DNA of 64,000 nucleotides from Himantopus leucocephalus (Eukaryota; Chordata; Aves; Charadriiformes; Recurvirostridae). The stretch covers positions 97,589,887-97,653,886 of the forward strand of contig RSEF01000002.1 of the NCBI GenBank assembly GCA_003993805.1, written 5' to 3'. How positions within the stretch are numbered: the stretch's first letter is position 1; every line of letters starts with the position of its first letter. This document shows positions 1 to 13,320 of this stretch, piece by piece. The position numbers and the translations under genes were made by a program. The notes beneath the pieces are model-generated. The model did no database searches and had not been told where the DNA came from. It saw only the letters and a list, made by a program, of their open reading frames with translations.

Positions 1-3000
1 TAACGAAGAATGGTAGTCAGCCCCTGATTCTATGCAGGTACCTCCTGGCCACCTAACAGCGGAACCACCTCTGCTTCCCCAGAAGCAATAACTGCCTCCT
101 GCCCTGCTTCCCCTTAGCCTTATTTTGGTTCTGCAGATGCGTCTTAATATCTTGCCTCAATATGATGTTTTGAACACATAGGTACTGCAAGAAATATCTT
201 ATTTATGCTAGGTATAAGTAATAATAGAACTAACATGCTTTTTTTTTCCTCTTCCATATCTGTCTTTTTCTAATACTTGCATGTTTCCACTCTCCACAAT
301 CTACAAGATGTATATCTGCTTCAGAGCCAGTACGAGATATAGGAAAACGGTACGATGAAGACTCCACCATCCATTTAAGAATTCCTTTTCTACATGGAGC
401 CTTTTCTACTATAAGATATAGAACCTGCACTAGATGCTATTTGGTTTAAGCACAGAGATAAGGAGATGGAAGCATGACCAAATACCTCTTGCACCACACA
501 GGAGATGAGTATTTCCCAAGGGAACCCCTTTCCTCCCTTTCTTTCTGTAGCAATTAGCTTAAGTTTGGCTTAGTTGACAATAGTGTTAATGCTAGTGTTA
601 AGGTCAATATGCATGACCTTAAGTTAACCCTATAGGATAAGGGAATAGTCTAGTTACAAGAATAAGGAAATAACTTCAGTATAAACAACCTGTCAATCAC
701 TGAGAAAGTTGTGAACATGTGAAGACTCTTCAAGAGGAACAGTTTGTGAGCACCAGCAGCAGCAAGAGCTGGTTTTTAGCCAGCAAGTGTAAGAACGATC
801 AAGAATTGGAAGTTTTCTACCTAGCCTTCAGTGACCAGAGTCATTGGGGAAGAGAGCCTGGGGGAGCCCTCAGCACTGTACTGGGATTTGGGACCATCAC
901 TTTGACGTCTGGAGATGCCTGAGAGAACAAGGGCACTTGTAGCTACAGGGGTTGTATGATAATGGCTGCAACCACCCATTTTTGTCTGCGTTATGCTGTT
1001 TCTCCCACAGAACAAGGAAGTTGTATAATTCATAAAATTGCATATATCTGTGATTAAAATACTTTGGTATCCAAACCCATTTAGTTTGCCTGTTGTCTTT
1101 CCATTTTAAACCAAGACAGCTTCATTTCAGCATAATTTTTTTTGTCTACCACCAGGAAGTCACCATATTCATGGAAATTCGGTGACTGCATGTTATATGT
1201 TAACATTCATTAATACTAATATTGAATTTCTGCCTTGCAAGAGGAGAACTAAGAGCAGTATACACCTTTGACCACCAGAACTGGAGAATGGAAAGAAAAG
1301 GTGGAAAAAAACCCAGAATATACACTCCCATTGATGACAATAAGGTGAGAAACAAGAAATCAGATCACATAGGCTGAGTAGACCCAGAACCAGTATGCCT
1401 TTTATTCCAAGTTCTATCTCTTATTACCAGTATGGTATATGGGAAAGATGAGGAAATGTAATCAGAACGTACTGTAGAGCAACAATTCACCAACTTCCAT
1501 CCTACCAACTTCTCCATTCCCAAAAGTGTTCTTCCACTTACCATCCCCTCCTGCATGGTTAATTATAAGATTGTATCGCACTTTCATACATATTATTTGT
1601 CCATGCAATTTCATACAAATAATTTCTTTTACCTTTCCGACTACGTTGTCGAAAACTGAAATTCTGCAGGACTGAATAAGCCATTGACTACTGCTATACA
1701 GGCCTGTCTGAAAACCAATTGAAAAAACTTTTTGCTTGACTTCTATAGATTCTCAATGATTTTTTAATGGTTCAGACACCTTCAGTGTGATTCAAAAATC
1801 CTTATCAGAGAAAGAATGTGTTTTCATACATCTCTGTTCTTACTGGAAGTGATTTGTGTGTTGTAAATGGCTATGGTATAATAAGCAACTTACCCAAGAA
1901 AGTATTTACACATGTTAATGTAAAATAATTAAGGTGTCCATTCCCTTCTAGTTCACTTTCTACCTCCTCCAAACTTAAATATAAATCTAAACTGAGAAAA
2001 AAGAAAAACAAGGTTGCTGCATTCTGTTGAAATATTTAAGAGTACAGCAAGGACACAGATTTTGCATTTTCTATTGCTTTTTTCTTGGCTAATACAGTTT
2101 GAAAAGTTACTGTACGTATTTCAAGAACAATGAAGAAAAGAATTTGCTATAAATTAAAAGGGCTGACTAGTTCTTTGGAAACTGCCAATGAAGATAAAAT
2201 AACTTTTATAAAAAACAATGAACAACAAAATGAAGTCTTGTTTATATTTAGCTGGAGACAGGAACATGTTTAGCCTTTTCAAGTGATTAAGATCACTGCC
2301 TTTTTGTTCAATCACTTCTTATATATTTATGAATTTTGAAAAGGGAAAAATAGGAGAAAAATATTTTCTATCGTATCAGATATATTTTGTATGTAAGCTT
2401 CAGATACATACAACCCATATTAGGACTTATTTGTTTAATTCACTGTTGCTTCATTGTATATATTTAGAATAAAATACTGCTGGGTTTGGGCCTTTAGCTG
2501 GACTAGCACTAGAGAAGTTGAAAACTTGTACTTTACCTTTAGGACCTCTGTTAAATTCCTATATGTCAACTGATTGGAGAATTGCACAATTTGTCTCTCT
2601 AATAACCATAGGCTGGATAAAGCTATCAAGTCCAGAAAAGAATCTTGTTGACTACACAAGTAGTTAGCCTGGGACCTTTGACTGGCTGTCTTTTCAAATT
2701 TCAGGTAGTGGCTACAGGGATGCTTTAAAAGTACATTTCATGGCCCCCTTCAAGGAAACATTCTCTGGAAGTCCATTGGGAGTATTTATTCACTAAAATT
2801 CCTGGAGCTTGGCAAGCATGAAAACATGGTATTAAATGTAGAAACTTTAATTTTCATCTCATTAAAAAAGCCTGAATTGAATACTAATTACATAAAATAA
2901 AATACAGGTTGCTAGTAACAGTCATGTTAAGCCAGCAAGATTATGCTGTCTTTATAGAAATAGAATTATGTTTGTTTAACATATAAGTATTAAACATTTG

Positions 3001-3458
3001 TTAGCTATTGGCTTTATGGAATTGAGTTTCTTTAAAAACAGAAGGAAAAAAGATGGGGGTGAAAGAAGAGAAAATGAAGTTTTACTTCATTGTAGACATA
3101 TGAAAAAAAAAGAATGCGCAGAAGTGTTCCCCTCTCCCTAAAGTCATGTAGGTATGCAGTCACAGATTCCCTTTTAATGACAGGTGATGATCTTCAGGAA
3201 ATACAACGCCTCCTCCTAAACAAGATAACCCAAACATAGTGAAGAATAGGCACTTAGAAAGGCATTTTTTTTATTCTGGTGTTATCTTTCCATCTCACTA
3301 TATGTTGTGATTGCTCAAATATGCTGGATATTCCTCAAGGCAAACACTAACATCTGCTCTTGCAATCCTTTCCCAAGCAGAGATATTAGTGATTTCAGTG
3401 GCGATTTTCCCCAGGGAATGACTTCACACTTGGGGCCAGGATGAAGTTAGACAATTTA
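1..3458. other. Non-coding AT-rich stretch, no gene seen
   Basis: Both strands are broken by frequent stops; the longest open frames are about 75 codons and resemble no protein I know. There are short homopolymer runs and many TTAAAT/AAATAA words but no long tandem array. The only specific item I can support is a PBX/MEIS-type decamer at 690-699, listed separately. Confidence 0.75.
690..699 (-). promoter_or_regulatory. Exact PBX/MEIS-type composite site
   Basis: The plus strand reads CTGTCAATCA, so the minus strand carries TGATTGACAG, the composite decamer bound by PBX with MEIS/PREP homeodomain partners. The sequence match is exact; use as a binding site is inference. A second exact copy, in the other orientation, lies at 60271-60280. 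A single decamer can arise by chance. Confidence 0.3.
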
Positions 3459-3690
3459 GGGCCTGATCTACAATGTGTGGAAATCTAGCAGAACTGAGAA
3501 AGGTTCATCAAGACTTCACAACTGGTGTCATCTTGCATCATTCAGAGTAACAAGAGTTTTTATTGCTGACTTTAATCAGAGCAACATCTGGGCTGGCATT
3601 AAGCACAAAGTTAAACCCGTATGGGATTTCCCTCACTCACAAGAGCACCTCTCCTGGCTTCAGTGGGATTATGTATATGATCAAGACAAG
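3459..3690. repeat. Diverged ancient amniote interspersed repeat (tentative)
   Basis: The segment opens with GGGCCTGATC, a typical edge of an old, partly palindromic repeat family I know from turtle, crocodile and bird genomes. Near its other end it holds CTTCAGTGGGATTATGTATA, matching that family's 'cattgacttcagtgggatta' block with substitutions. The middle is too diverged to follow. An open frame of 93 codons runs through it (3475-3756) but the peptide has no recognisable domain and overlaps the repeat, so I do not call it a gene. Similar blocks occur at 51780-51850 and 53928-54078. Confidence 0.4.
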
Positions 3691-5300
3691 CAGAGCTGGC
3701 CTTTAGAAGGCAAATTTTTAAACCTTAAAATCAATATTGTTAAATTGGAAGCATGAATTTCCCCTTTTCCTTTCAGAAGTTCACCTGTCTGTAAAAAGTG
3801 TGGAAATAATCTGTTTTGGGGGATTAACACTGTATCAACAGAAATGGGTAGTCATTTTTTACCTCCTTTTTCTAATGCCGCTACAATTATGAGCTCAGGA
3901 AAATGTCCTTTGCTGCCCCATAAACCAATTGTTTTTCTCTTTGCACTGAACCTCTTTTCGTTGTCAATATACTCTTAGTTGTATTAAGAAGACAGACTCA
4001 AAATATTAAAAACAAAGTTAGCAGCAAAGGTGTGTAAGGATGAGAACTTGTTTATTACACGTGTCATGAAAGTGCCATGTGCTGTATTTTTCACCTTTCT
4101 TTTCTTATTAGTAGATGGGCATTACTCGGCTCCCTAGATGAACAATATCATTTATGTGACACACTGCTTGTTGATGCTTGAAAAGCAGAGCATTTAGCTT
4201 TTAACCATACTGGTGTCTCTAAAAAGGTCTCTCTCTCAGACAAGTAACCGAACAGGCACAGCTATTTATCAAATTATCTTTAAAATTCTAGCTCTGTAAG
4301 ATCTCTCGCATACAATTGTGGGCAAACATGTTTCTGTTAATGCACATACAGAAAAAAAATCACTGAATAATAGTTGATATGCTATTATCTCTTCTTCTCC
4401 CTTATGACTGCAATACTGGAAGTCTGCATTCAAAATACAGTTTGTTTTCCTGATTTTTGTACTATTCAGTGGTATATATAGGTTATGCAATTCACCTGAC
4501 AATGTTGGCTATTATATGTGCCTCTTAGATCAAATAATAGGGTGTGCTGATTACAGATTTTAACTTTTCAACGGTACAGAATTATTCAAATATAGTACGG
4601 ACTTGGTGATAAACTAGTCACTAATTTGGTCAAATTTCGATTGCTGGTATTATTTCGTGAAGTCATTGGCATAATATCATCTCTCATTTTGCTTGCCAGT
4701 AAAACTAGCAACAATGTCACCAGCCACAATAAATGGAGTAGATTAAAAAATAATAATACAAAAAAAGTTCTGCAAGAACACTGCATATGCCTGGGTTAGT
4801 TAAACAGAGGGTTAGTTGTGTCATCATAACTTGGTGTTTGACAAGAGATGTTGGTTTAAACTGTATGAAGCTGTTGCTGGTGATGATGGCCCAGAGGAAA
4901 GTGACCGTCATGTTTCTAGTAAAGGACAATAGCCATGAAAGCTCACATCACCCCACGCGATTCTGCCTCCCTGCAAAACCGCAGGGTGGAACCACAGGCT
5001 GGTGTTTTGCCCCACTGTCTCTCTGTACTTATGAGCAGCATCGAGTCAGTCAAGCATGGAAGCAGGATCTGGTCTGCGTTCATGGCACTGCTGCTCCAAC
5101 TTTTCCTCTGTGTCTTGGTCTTCTGCTCTGACAAGTATGGCTGCAATTCTCACCACTTCTACAGACTATAGACAAACTATAGAAAAGTAGAATTTTAGCT
5201 ACTTAAAGGAATTAAGGAATTCCCACTCTGCGGTGAGAGAGTGATTTGTCTTGTCTAATGAGAGAGGTGTAATGTGGCTGGCTTGAACCCACCTCCCATT
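3691..5300. other. Non-coding stretch, no gene seen
   Basis: This is AT-rich with a somewhat GC-richer part around 4930-5110. Overlapping short open frames of both strands occur in the GC-richer part (for example 4787-5131, 114 codons from an ATG), which is expected where stop codons thin out. None of the peptides shows a domain, signal or repeat I recognise. Confidence 0.7.
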
Positions 5301-5585
5301 TCATAGAATCATAGAATCATAGAATTGTTAAGGTTGGAAGGGACCTTTCAGATCATCTAGTCCAACCATTAACCTAACCTGACAAAACCACATCTAAACC
5401 ATATCCCCAAGTATCACGTCTACCCTTTTTCTAAACACCTCCAGGGATGGCAAATCCACCACCTCCCTGGGCAGCCTATTCCAATGTTGAATAACCCTTT
5501 CAGTGAAAAAAATTTTTCTAATATCCAACCTAAACTTCGCCTGGCTTAACTTGAACCCATTTCCTCTCGTCCTATCACTAATTTG
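5301..5585 (-). mobile_element. CR1 LINE, 5'-truncated copy with intact 3' tail
   Basis: This is the 3' end of a chicken-repeat-1 (CR1) non-LTR retrotransposon on the minus strand. The 3' terminus shows three tandem octamers (ATTCTATG on the minus strand) at 5301-5325, the family's hallmark. It is preceded by a UTR of roughly 90 bp. Upstream lies the last part of the ORF2 (endonuclease/reverse transcriptase) frame, open from about 5585 down to a TAG stop at 5394-5396; readable blocks are [24 protein letters not shown] and SLEVFRKR. Homology stops near 5585, after the sequence matching 'cctatcacta'; the open frame runs on to 5648 by chance. About 285 bp survive of an element several kb long, the usual outcome of aborted target-primed reverse transcription. 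The copy is clearly younger than the other old CR1 pieces here, since its frame has no stop. Confidence 0.94.
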
Positions 5586-6332
5586 ATAAATTTGAAGCTG
5601 TCTGTCTCTACTGATTACAGGAGGAGGCCAAATTATTGCCTTGAACAATGCATCTTACTTGTAGCAAGGAAACATGAATTCTACTCAATTCATTTATGCA
5701 AAATCATCTAAGAGATTTAGAAAAAAAGCCATTTCTTTGATGCCTTTGAGAAACATGTAGTGTTATTAGAAAAATAGTATTTTCTTTCTGCAACGGGATG
5801 TGGTTACAAAGAAGCGTGTAGGTATTTTCTAATTCTTGAGAATTTATTTATATAGCTCTTTAAAAAATGATACAAAGTCTAATAGTTTTCAAATTAAAAC
5901 ATCACAGAGATCCTGAAGTGGGTGGTTTCCATCTAGAAGAAAGTAATTCTCCTCTTACTACAATAAAGTTGCCAAAATGGATTACATTTCACAAAATCTC
6001 CCATGCAAACTTATAAATCCTGTCAGTATCATCGGTAAAATGCCAAGCACACAGCGGGTTCCTCTTTCCCTTATTCTCCCAGATACCTGCGGACACACAA
6101 ACACAGGCACAGAGCAACTACGTTGCTGCCTCCACCTTTAGTAAACTAATTCTTCCCAGTCGCAGCCTTGGCACTCAGCCACAATGCACTAGCAAGGATC
6201 ACACAAGAAGCGTGCTCATGCTGCTGTCTCACATAACGCTTGTGCAAGGCACCTCAGAAAATAAACTTGTAAGGTATCAGACAGGCCTGGAAAGTGTCTG
6301 CACAATAAGAGTATGAACCACTTGCTCTTAGC

Positions 6333-6344
6333 TGTATAACGAAA
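6333..6344 (+). repeat. Copy 1 of a dispersed 12-mer TGTATAACGAAA
   Basis: This CpG-containing 12-mer occurs three times on the plus strand of the window (also 16018-16029 and 51181-51192). Flanks of this copy do not align convincingly with the other two. It may be coincidence for this copy; the other two share more. Confidence 0.35.
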
Positions 6345-7439
6345 AAACAAGCTGGCAAGAAGAACACATATCCACCATGCAGATTTGGAAAATCCCTTGT
6401 AGGTCAGTAAACCAATTGAATACCACTAAACTACTAAAATGCCACACAAGGAAATAGCTCTGTTTTTCCACCTTGCAGGGACTCGGCTGAAGGAGAAATA
6501 AATCATGAGTTGCGTGTTTTCATGATGTTCGTTTCTAACTGCTGTGAGGAAGGCAGTGACATATTCTTTTAGTCTTGTTAGTTGTTCTGACTGTACTGAA
6601 ATTAGAAGACTGTTTTGTGTGTATGTTCATATTTTCTCCTGTAGTCTCATGATGTAGCGTGATTAAATGTGTTTTTCTTAAAAAAAAAATATCTTTTCGG
6701 TCCTTTTTATGTAGTTTGAAATTATTTTTATGTCATAAAAATTATCTTTGATGTTTTGAAATCTTTGTTCATCCCTATAAGGCCTTTGTAAGTTATTGTT
6801 TTCTTAAAAGCATTCAAAATGAAAGTCTTAAAGAAAACACATGTTGGAAGTAGAATAACAGTAAAGTGTAAAAAGTTACAAAATACATCAAACAGCACGA
6901 GTGAACAATTTCATCTACAACTGCACACTTTTATGGTTTATTCAATCACTTCTGATTATCACAGCGTCTCATTTCCACTGTTTCTCTCAAGTCCAATGAC
7001 ACAAAAGCGTGCTCTGCTCAGTCCTGGGCTTGGGTGCTCACAGCAAGCACTCAGTGACAGGCCATTCTCAGCTGCTCCTGGTCCCCAATAATTAGCCTGC
7101 TATGGCAGCTACCTCTTGTGGTTTTGCCTGTGAGAGACATTTGACACAGCAGACATCAGAGGGATTTTTCAGGAGGCTCTTGTGGCGTCCGAATGGCTCT
7201 TAATTAACCACTTAGGTATCCTCGTTCACTCTCCTGCTTGGCACTTTCCAAATGGTAGGGGTTGCACTGTGGATCTAAACACCGGGGAAGCATGCTATCA
7301 AAAGATCTTGTAAATGAAGGCTTGTGTAAATTATTTTTAATGATTCCCTCCTGGCACATCATTATGTTTGTAGTTACACACAGGCACTTCAGAGATGGCT
7401 CATCTTCCGTAAGGTCAGCTGCAGGACCACCATAACTAG

Positions 7440-7720
7440 CTGCAGTCAGTAAATGGCTTATTAATTAGCACAGTGATTTTACATTGCTAAGAGCTCTGAT
7501 GTATGGAGCTAGAATTGTAATTGTGTAGGATCGAAATAATAAGCCATCTCAGGGCTCCTTATGCAAATTGCCATATTATAAAATCATTACCTATCTAAAC
7601 ACTGAGTTTTAATAAGAATTACAATGATGAATTTTATGATAATTGACACTCAAATTTTAATCTCTTGGATTTTTATCATTTTGGTGGTTAAAGTGTGTTT
7701 CTAATTAAATGTTGCTTAAA
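7440..7720. promoter_or_regulatory. Candidate conserved regulatory patch (homeodomain/POU words)
   Basis: The patch combines TTAATTAG (7461-7468), an exact POU octamer ATGCAAAT at 7561-7568 and several ATTA-bearing words within 280 bp, with little simple repeat. This composition resembles deeply conserved enhancers of vertebrate gene deserts. The motifs are visible; conservation and activity are not, and AT-rich DNA yields such words by chance. Confidence 0.22.
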
Positions 7721-8728
7721 ATGCAAAGGATTGTTTAACAATTCTATTCAGTTCTTCTAGTTCAAATCAGGTTATTCTCTTTGGTCATAGAAGATGGGCC
7801 TTCTTAGTAATAGGTATATGACATTATGTATTACTTGTAGAGTAAGATGTTTAATCTTTCTTTTTTTTAACAATTATGATTTTGATGGCACTGTATTGTC
7901 AACTGTGAGACAGAGCATAGTGCGTGTCATTGGGTCTGACTTCCATAATAAAAACGACTCAAAATAAGGAATTAAAATCCAGGGAAGATTTTGAATGCTT
8001 ATGACATTTAATAGATTTTTCCTTCTATATTTGTAATTCCAAAGGGTTTAAACAAAGCTCTAATAGTTTTAATCTTAGAAATGCATGAAAAGATAACAAA
8101 TTTCAAATTACCATTTATAGCACAGTACAAAATACCTAAAACTGATAGATCATTAAAATTTCAGATTTTTTTTACATATTACAATGTTTTTTTATTTTAA
8201 AACATTTTTCTTCTGTGGAAATAACTACTTTGAAGTAGATGCGTCAGCAACACATCTGGAAAGAGGTATTTTGGTTAGAGGCACAAAGCATCAGTCTGAA
8301 TATACCTCATCTCAGTGCCTGCCATAAGATCTTCCAATGCTCAGAAATTCTCCAAAGAACAGCAAACCATACACATTAACTTGTTAGCAAGATGAACAGA
8401 AAATTCTGGGAACTGAAAAAGTTTTCTCCTATGAATCAATCATTCCAATACAGAAAAGAATATGGCTTTGAGGAAATAGTCTAGGTCAAATGAAATGCAG
8501 GAAATTGTTTAAAGAATGGCTGTATCAAATCAGACTGGAAGTCCATCTGGAGGAGAATTCTTTCTCCAGCAATGACCAAAAATGTGTGCCTTCACAACAG
8601 CAGGAACAGAGAAAAAGAAGGTATGCTATTTCTCTTGAGTAGAGCAAGTCACTGACTACTTGCAGCTCAGGAGCCATCTTGAGACAAATATGCCTTCTCT
8701 CTATTAGCAATCCTCAACACACTTCTTC

Positions 8729-8952
8729 CATGAAATTCATCTACTCTCCTTGGAAACATGTAAACCTTTAGTACCCACAATGTCCTCTGGCAAGGAGTTC
8801 CACAGATCTCCCAGTTATTGCACATCCCTTTGTGTGTTTTGAACATGGGTCCTCTAAATTTCATTGGATAGATTCCTGTACTTGTATTGGAAAAGTAAAC
8901 GAACAGCGAATTCCTGCCCAGACCTTCCATGCTGCCAATGATTTTGCAGATA
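8729..8952 (-). mobile_element. Old CR1/L3-type LINE remnant, frame broken
   Basis: Read on the minus strand, the piece encodes the C-terminal end of a CR1-clade ORF2. One frame gives PMKFRGPMFKTHKG, matching the family's 'xMKLxxxRFKTxKR' block. After a frameshift, a second frame gives LWNSLPEDIVGTKG (plus coordinates about 8764-8805), matching the 'LWNSLPEEVV' block. The order and spacing of the two blocks are as in intact CR1/L3 elements. The nucleotide sequence further resembles the old amniote CR1 consensus down to an ATGAATTT-like word at 8729. Frameshifts and substitutions make it far older than the copy at 5301. Confidence 0.82.
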
Positions 8953-11900
8953 ACAGAAAAATATGGTGATCCTAATGCAAGCTAAGACAGCAAATGGAAA
9001 ACAATGTACAAATTCCCATAATCACAGTTAAGATTTCAAGACAAAATATGGCAATCTTTTCAGTTTTACACAAGATACAATTTGTAGATACTTGAAATAA
9101 CTAAAATGCATCACTAAATATCTGTGGTATTCCCAAAGTACTGAAAGATGGAAATATTGTGAGACCTGAAACACTCACCTATTCCCATAACTTTTGGCTA
9201 CTATCTCAAATGAATGACAATACCACAATAGCATGTCCTGATACTTTCTGCCAAATTGTTTCATTGGGGACACTGAGAGAAGATTAAAATTGACATTTGA
9301 AAAAAAAATTTATAGCTCAAAAGTGATCATTTGAGGGTTTTTGTGATTCAAAAGTTTCATGCAAAAAGCCTAAATAAAAAACGTGCAAATGATAATTAAA
9401 GTAAGTCTCCATTGTTAATAACCATCTAGCGTCCTTCTTATAGCTAATCTTTTGAGGAACTCCCTTCATGCTGAAAGGAGGTATAAGAATTAATGGAGAT
9501 GGGCAGTCACCATCTGGTTTCCCTGTTGGTTTTTGTTTTCGTTTCAAATTGTGTTGCAAAACTGGTAGAATAGGCCTTCATGTTTCAGTGTGTTGCATGC
9601 AATGGACTTCTCATAAGTCAAGTGCCTTTCTTCCACCATAAGTCAAGCCTACGATAGCCATGGCCATGAAAAAAAGAAATAGAACAAGGGCAAATCTAAA
9701 CTAGGCTGTTAACACCTCAGTACACACCCTACTAAGGGCTGCCGTTCACTACGAGGCATACAATGTGATGAAATCAACAGCACAGACATGTAGGATCTTT
9801 ATTCTACGTTACAATAATTTGTACATTTTTTCTTAGAATTCCTATATTTCCAGTAAAGTACATGCAAATTCAATATAATATGCCTATCTACAAAGCAATC
9901 TTTCCTACATATATTATCTCATGATTATCTGGTTGATTTGGACTACATTTCTAAATCCACATTTAAATGAATCTATGGCAGATAATGCTTATACAGATGG
10001 TCAAGTTATATGATTGGGAAGAGGCCAAACAGTAAAGAAAAAGCTTATATCCAGATCTCATCAATTTGTTAATGAAAACAGAGAGCACACCCATTAGTTT
10101 TGTCACTAAGTCTGGGTTTGGCCAAGGACAAAAGTTACTGCTTGAGGCTCCATATGAAAACAGGGAATTTTAAAATCCAGTGAACGGTGATAGAATTCTA
10201 AAGTTGACAAGATTCATAGGGTTCTGAAAATAAATGTTACCTGACTGGAAAAAGGGTTGAGGTGGATTTCAACACATACTGTACACCCAAGTCTTTCTTT
10301 TAAAAAAGTAGATCTAGCTTTCACATGTGAATCTTTAAAGAGGTACTTCTTGTATGAAACTGCATTTCTCTTTGTGTGCATGTATGTATTATGTATGAAA
10401 GCTTGTTCCAAGTTGTAACTGAGCAGGGCCAAATCTCGGTGCTTTTATATGTTATATTGGATAATTTATAGAATTCTGAATGGCACTGAACTACAAAGTT
10501 TCATTCATACTTTTTTTCCAAAGCTTGTCTTAAGTTTTATTTTAAGAAGAGTCTGCCACAACCTTATGTTTTGACAGCTATAAAGTATTACTTAGGAAGG
10601 GGCAGAAAAAGCATTACCATTCACTTTAAACTAAAATGTGTACAATTGTTGTTACACTTTAATGACTGCATTTGGCAGAGAGGAACGATTAAACCAAAGC
10701 CAGACAACTACCAAACTGTCTTTCCTGTGGTTTTGCTACTTTAACTCTGCTTTACAGGCATCCAATGGCACAGTCTTTTTACAATCTTTTAAAAATTCCT
10801 CTGTGATTTTTGGTATGCTGTGCGCACTAGAATGCAATCAACATCTGCTAATTTCTGTCCATTAAATGTATTATCATAACACAGAAGCATGATGTTTTAT
10901 TTGTATGGCTGAAATGAGACTTATGACCCATAATCCATCATCTTCCTGTCATATTTTTATATGTTGTCTATTCAATCCCCAGGACAGTTTAGAAAGCGTA
11001 AAGCAAAACTCTGCTTAAGTTATAGACCAGCTGCTGAAGTGTCCAGCTGAAGAGGTCATTGTGCTTTATTTTTGCTGAATCTAGCAGGAGTTGCTCATTC
11101 TAAGCCAAGCATAATACAACGTGGATGTCCCCAGAAGTTTACAGTTGAACTACCACGTCTAAACTTTCTAGCAGGCATTTTTCTGAAAATATCATGTTGA
11201 AACAGGCAATGATTAGAAAACATGGATTCAGTTAAAAAAAATAAATTAAAACATGAATAAATATTGGAACTTGTTTTGTGTTTGATTAAAAAGAAATCCT
11301 TGCTAAAATTGCACGGGTTAAAATTAGAAAAAATATTTTTGGGAGGTTTTTTTTTTTTAACAAGAGATTATGTCATTTGATTTTAAATCACTGGCTTGTT
11401 TGAGAGTCTATTATTCTTTTCATTTTAAAATGAAGTTATCTGGAGCTTAAAATTATTTTTAAAGCTTTGGCATAATGTATGACTGCTCAAGAAGTGTCTG
11501 TATTTTACTGTATTTTCATAAAACTTTGACTGGCCATTCTAAGTCTATTATCACAAATAAATATAGTTTAACAATTCGATTTTCCATACACTCTGAAGTC
11601 TTTTGCAATCAAAACTTGGCTGTCACCATTTAACCTTCCAGTTGTGCAGGATTCCCTACCAGTGGGTAGTCTAATATATGATATATGCAGCAATACATAC
11701 ACACATTTTATAAATTAAGGGTGAAGTTTCAGAGCTGATTTCGAGTTTTACTTACTTTAAAAAAAAATAATAATCCTTGAAATACAACCTTGTATCTCTA
11801 TTTTCAATATTATCAATATATAATCATGGTAGATATTCATACGTAGGAGAAGAACAGATCTCACCTTTGTAATATAATGTGGAAATTAAGCAATCTAGTA

Positions 11901-13260
11901 TGAATGAAATAAGAGCAAGAAGAAAATAATTTAGTTTTGTCTTATTCCGTGTGACACCCAAGTGCTCAGTCAGCATAAGCTGTAAACAAACACTCATAAA
12001 GGAGTAAATAAATATGAATGGAGACAGTAGCTTGGAAATGGAGATATGTATACTGTAACTCAGTCGTGTCCATCCATCTTACATTTCGTACTCAGAGAGA
12101 GAGAGAATATCCATCTTCGAAAGACGTGCAGTACGAAAGAAGTCATTGTAAGAAATTTTGTGGGCACAAAGAAGAGGGGGAAGTCTGAGTCACAAACTTT
12201 GTGAAGTGTTAGAAGCACAAACTGGCTAGAAGCAACCAAAGAGAATCCTGACTGGTTTGCATAATCTAGGATTTATTTATTTATTTAGTCGGTTTGTTTG
12301 GTTGGTTTTTTTTTTAGTAGGGAAAATTATTGCTTTATTCTTTATTTTTGCCTATTAACTGAGTCAGCATGGAGTGACCTGATAAACACAGTGCTTCATG
12401 CCTGAAGGAGTAATGATCAATAAGGTGCACTAGACTGGTCAGACTAATATATTCGTTACACAGATCAAGAAGGAATAAGAATCTTCAAGGCACTCCTGAA
12501 GTGGACTGGTTGACTCTCTTTGCATACTGGTAATGCTGGGGGCTGGTCCTCTGGTGAGTGTTCTCCATCAGGAGTGTTTGCCAGAGCCTTCTGGCAAGCA
12601 GAACAGCAGAGCAAGAGCCTAAGACTCGAGGGTAGTTATAACTCATCAAGTTCTTGTAGAAGCCTGGCAAGCACATCTTTTCCCTAACTTCACAGTCAGC
12701 ATTATCACTAGGTTTGAAATGAGAAAGGTATATTCCCCTGAAAATTAGTGAGGACCTTCAACTTTGTCACCCTCGTGTTTCAGCCCATCTTACTTCAGGC
12801 CATCTGTTAAGTCCTCGTCATTCCCTGTCTGTACCTCATTGCATTGGTGAGAACAGTCTCCTGTTCATCACCTGCAGAACACAACAGGCCAGTAAGTAGG
12901 AGGTTATGTTCTTCATTCTGATTTGCCAAATATAGTATAGGTGTGTCAGAAGGAATATATAGGTGTGTCTAGGAGGAATATAAATACCCATGATTAAGCA
13001 GAGTCAATAAAGAAATCCTTTTGGAATCAGACATTTTGAAACCTAGTCCTTTTAAAATAGAAAGCCACAACCATCGGTCAAAATTTTTAATCTTCTAGGT
13101 GTTTTTCTGTAGTTTTTGTTTTGTTAAGAACAAAGAAACCAGGTGAACACAAACTCTCTTATGTGTTCCTGTAGCAAGTTCCCTGTCCAATAATAGAAGG
13201 ACACAGTCCATCACAGATTTTTCAAATGTCAACTTCAGATCTCTGTTTCTGTGCCTTTTT
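8953..13260. other. Non-coding AT-rich stretch
   Basis: No gene or recognisable repeat is seen beyond simple sequence: a (TTTA)n-like tract and a G/T-rich tract near 12270-12320, a short AG run near 12096-12107, and T/A homopolymers near 11346 and 11758. Around 11220-11640 the sequence is AT-rich and repeat-free. Frames are all under 90 codons. Confidence 0.7.
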
Positions 13261-13320
13261 TTCCTGTATCTCTCCCATTTTTCGTGTATCTCTTCCATTT
13301 TTTCCTGTATCTCTCCCATA
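13261..13320. repeat. Three-copy 20-bp minisatellite
   Basis: Three consecutive 20-bp units start at 13261, 13281 and 13301, each built on TTCSTGTATCTCTYCCATTT with one to three differences between units. On the minus strand the unit reads as a repeating GEIQEK/EEIHEK-like peptide, which gives the shadow open frames here a spurious coiled-coil look. A short tandem duplication is the simplest explanation. Confidence 0.9.

Larger units (their letters stand above)
5586..8728. other. Non-coding AT-rich stretch
   Basis: No gene is visible; frames are short and lack recognisable peptides. The stretch includes a poly-A/T-rich part around 6660-6800, one copy of the word TGTATAACGAAA at 6333-6344, and a homeodomain/POU-site-rich patch at 7440-7720, which are listed separately. 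Confidence 0.7.

Noticed and set aside
4787..5131. 114-codon frame starting with ATG
   Set aside because: The peptide is unlike any known family, and frames on the other strand and in another phase overlap it. One frame of this size is expected by chance in 64 kb.
5586..5648. Extension of the CR1 open frame to an ATG at 5648
   Set aside because: CR1 similarity ends at about 5585; the added residues ([11 protein letters not shown]) do not fit the family and are flanking sequence read in frame.
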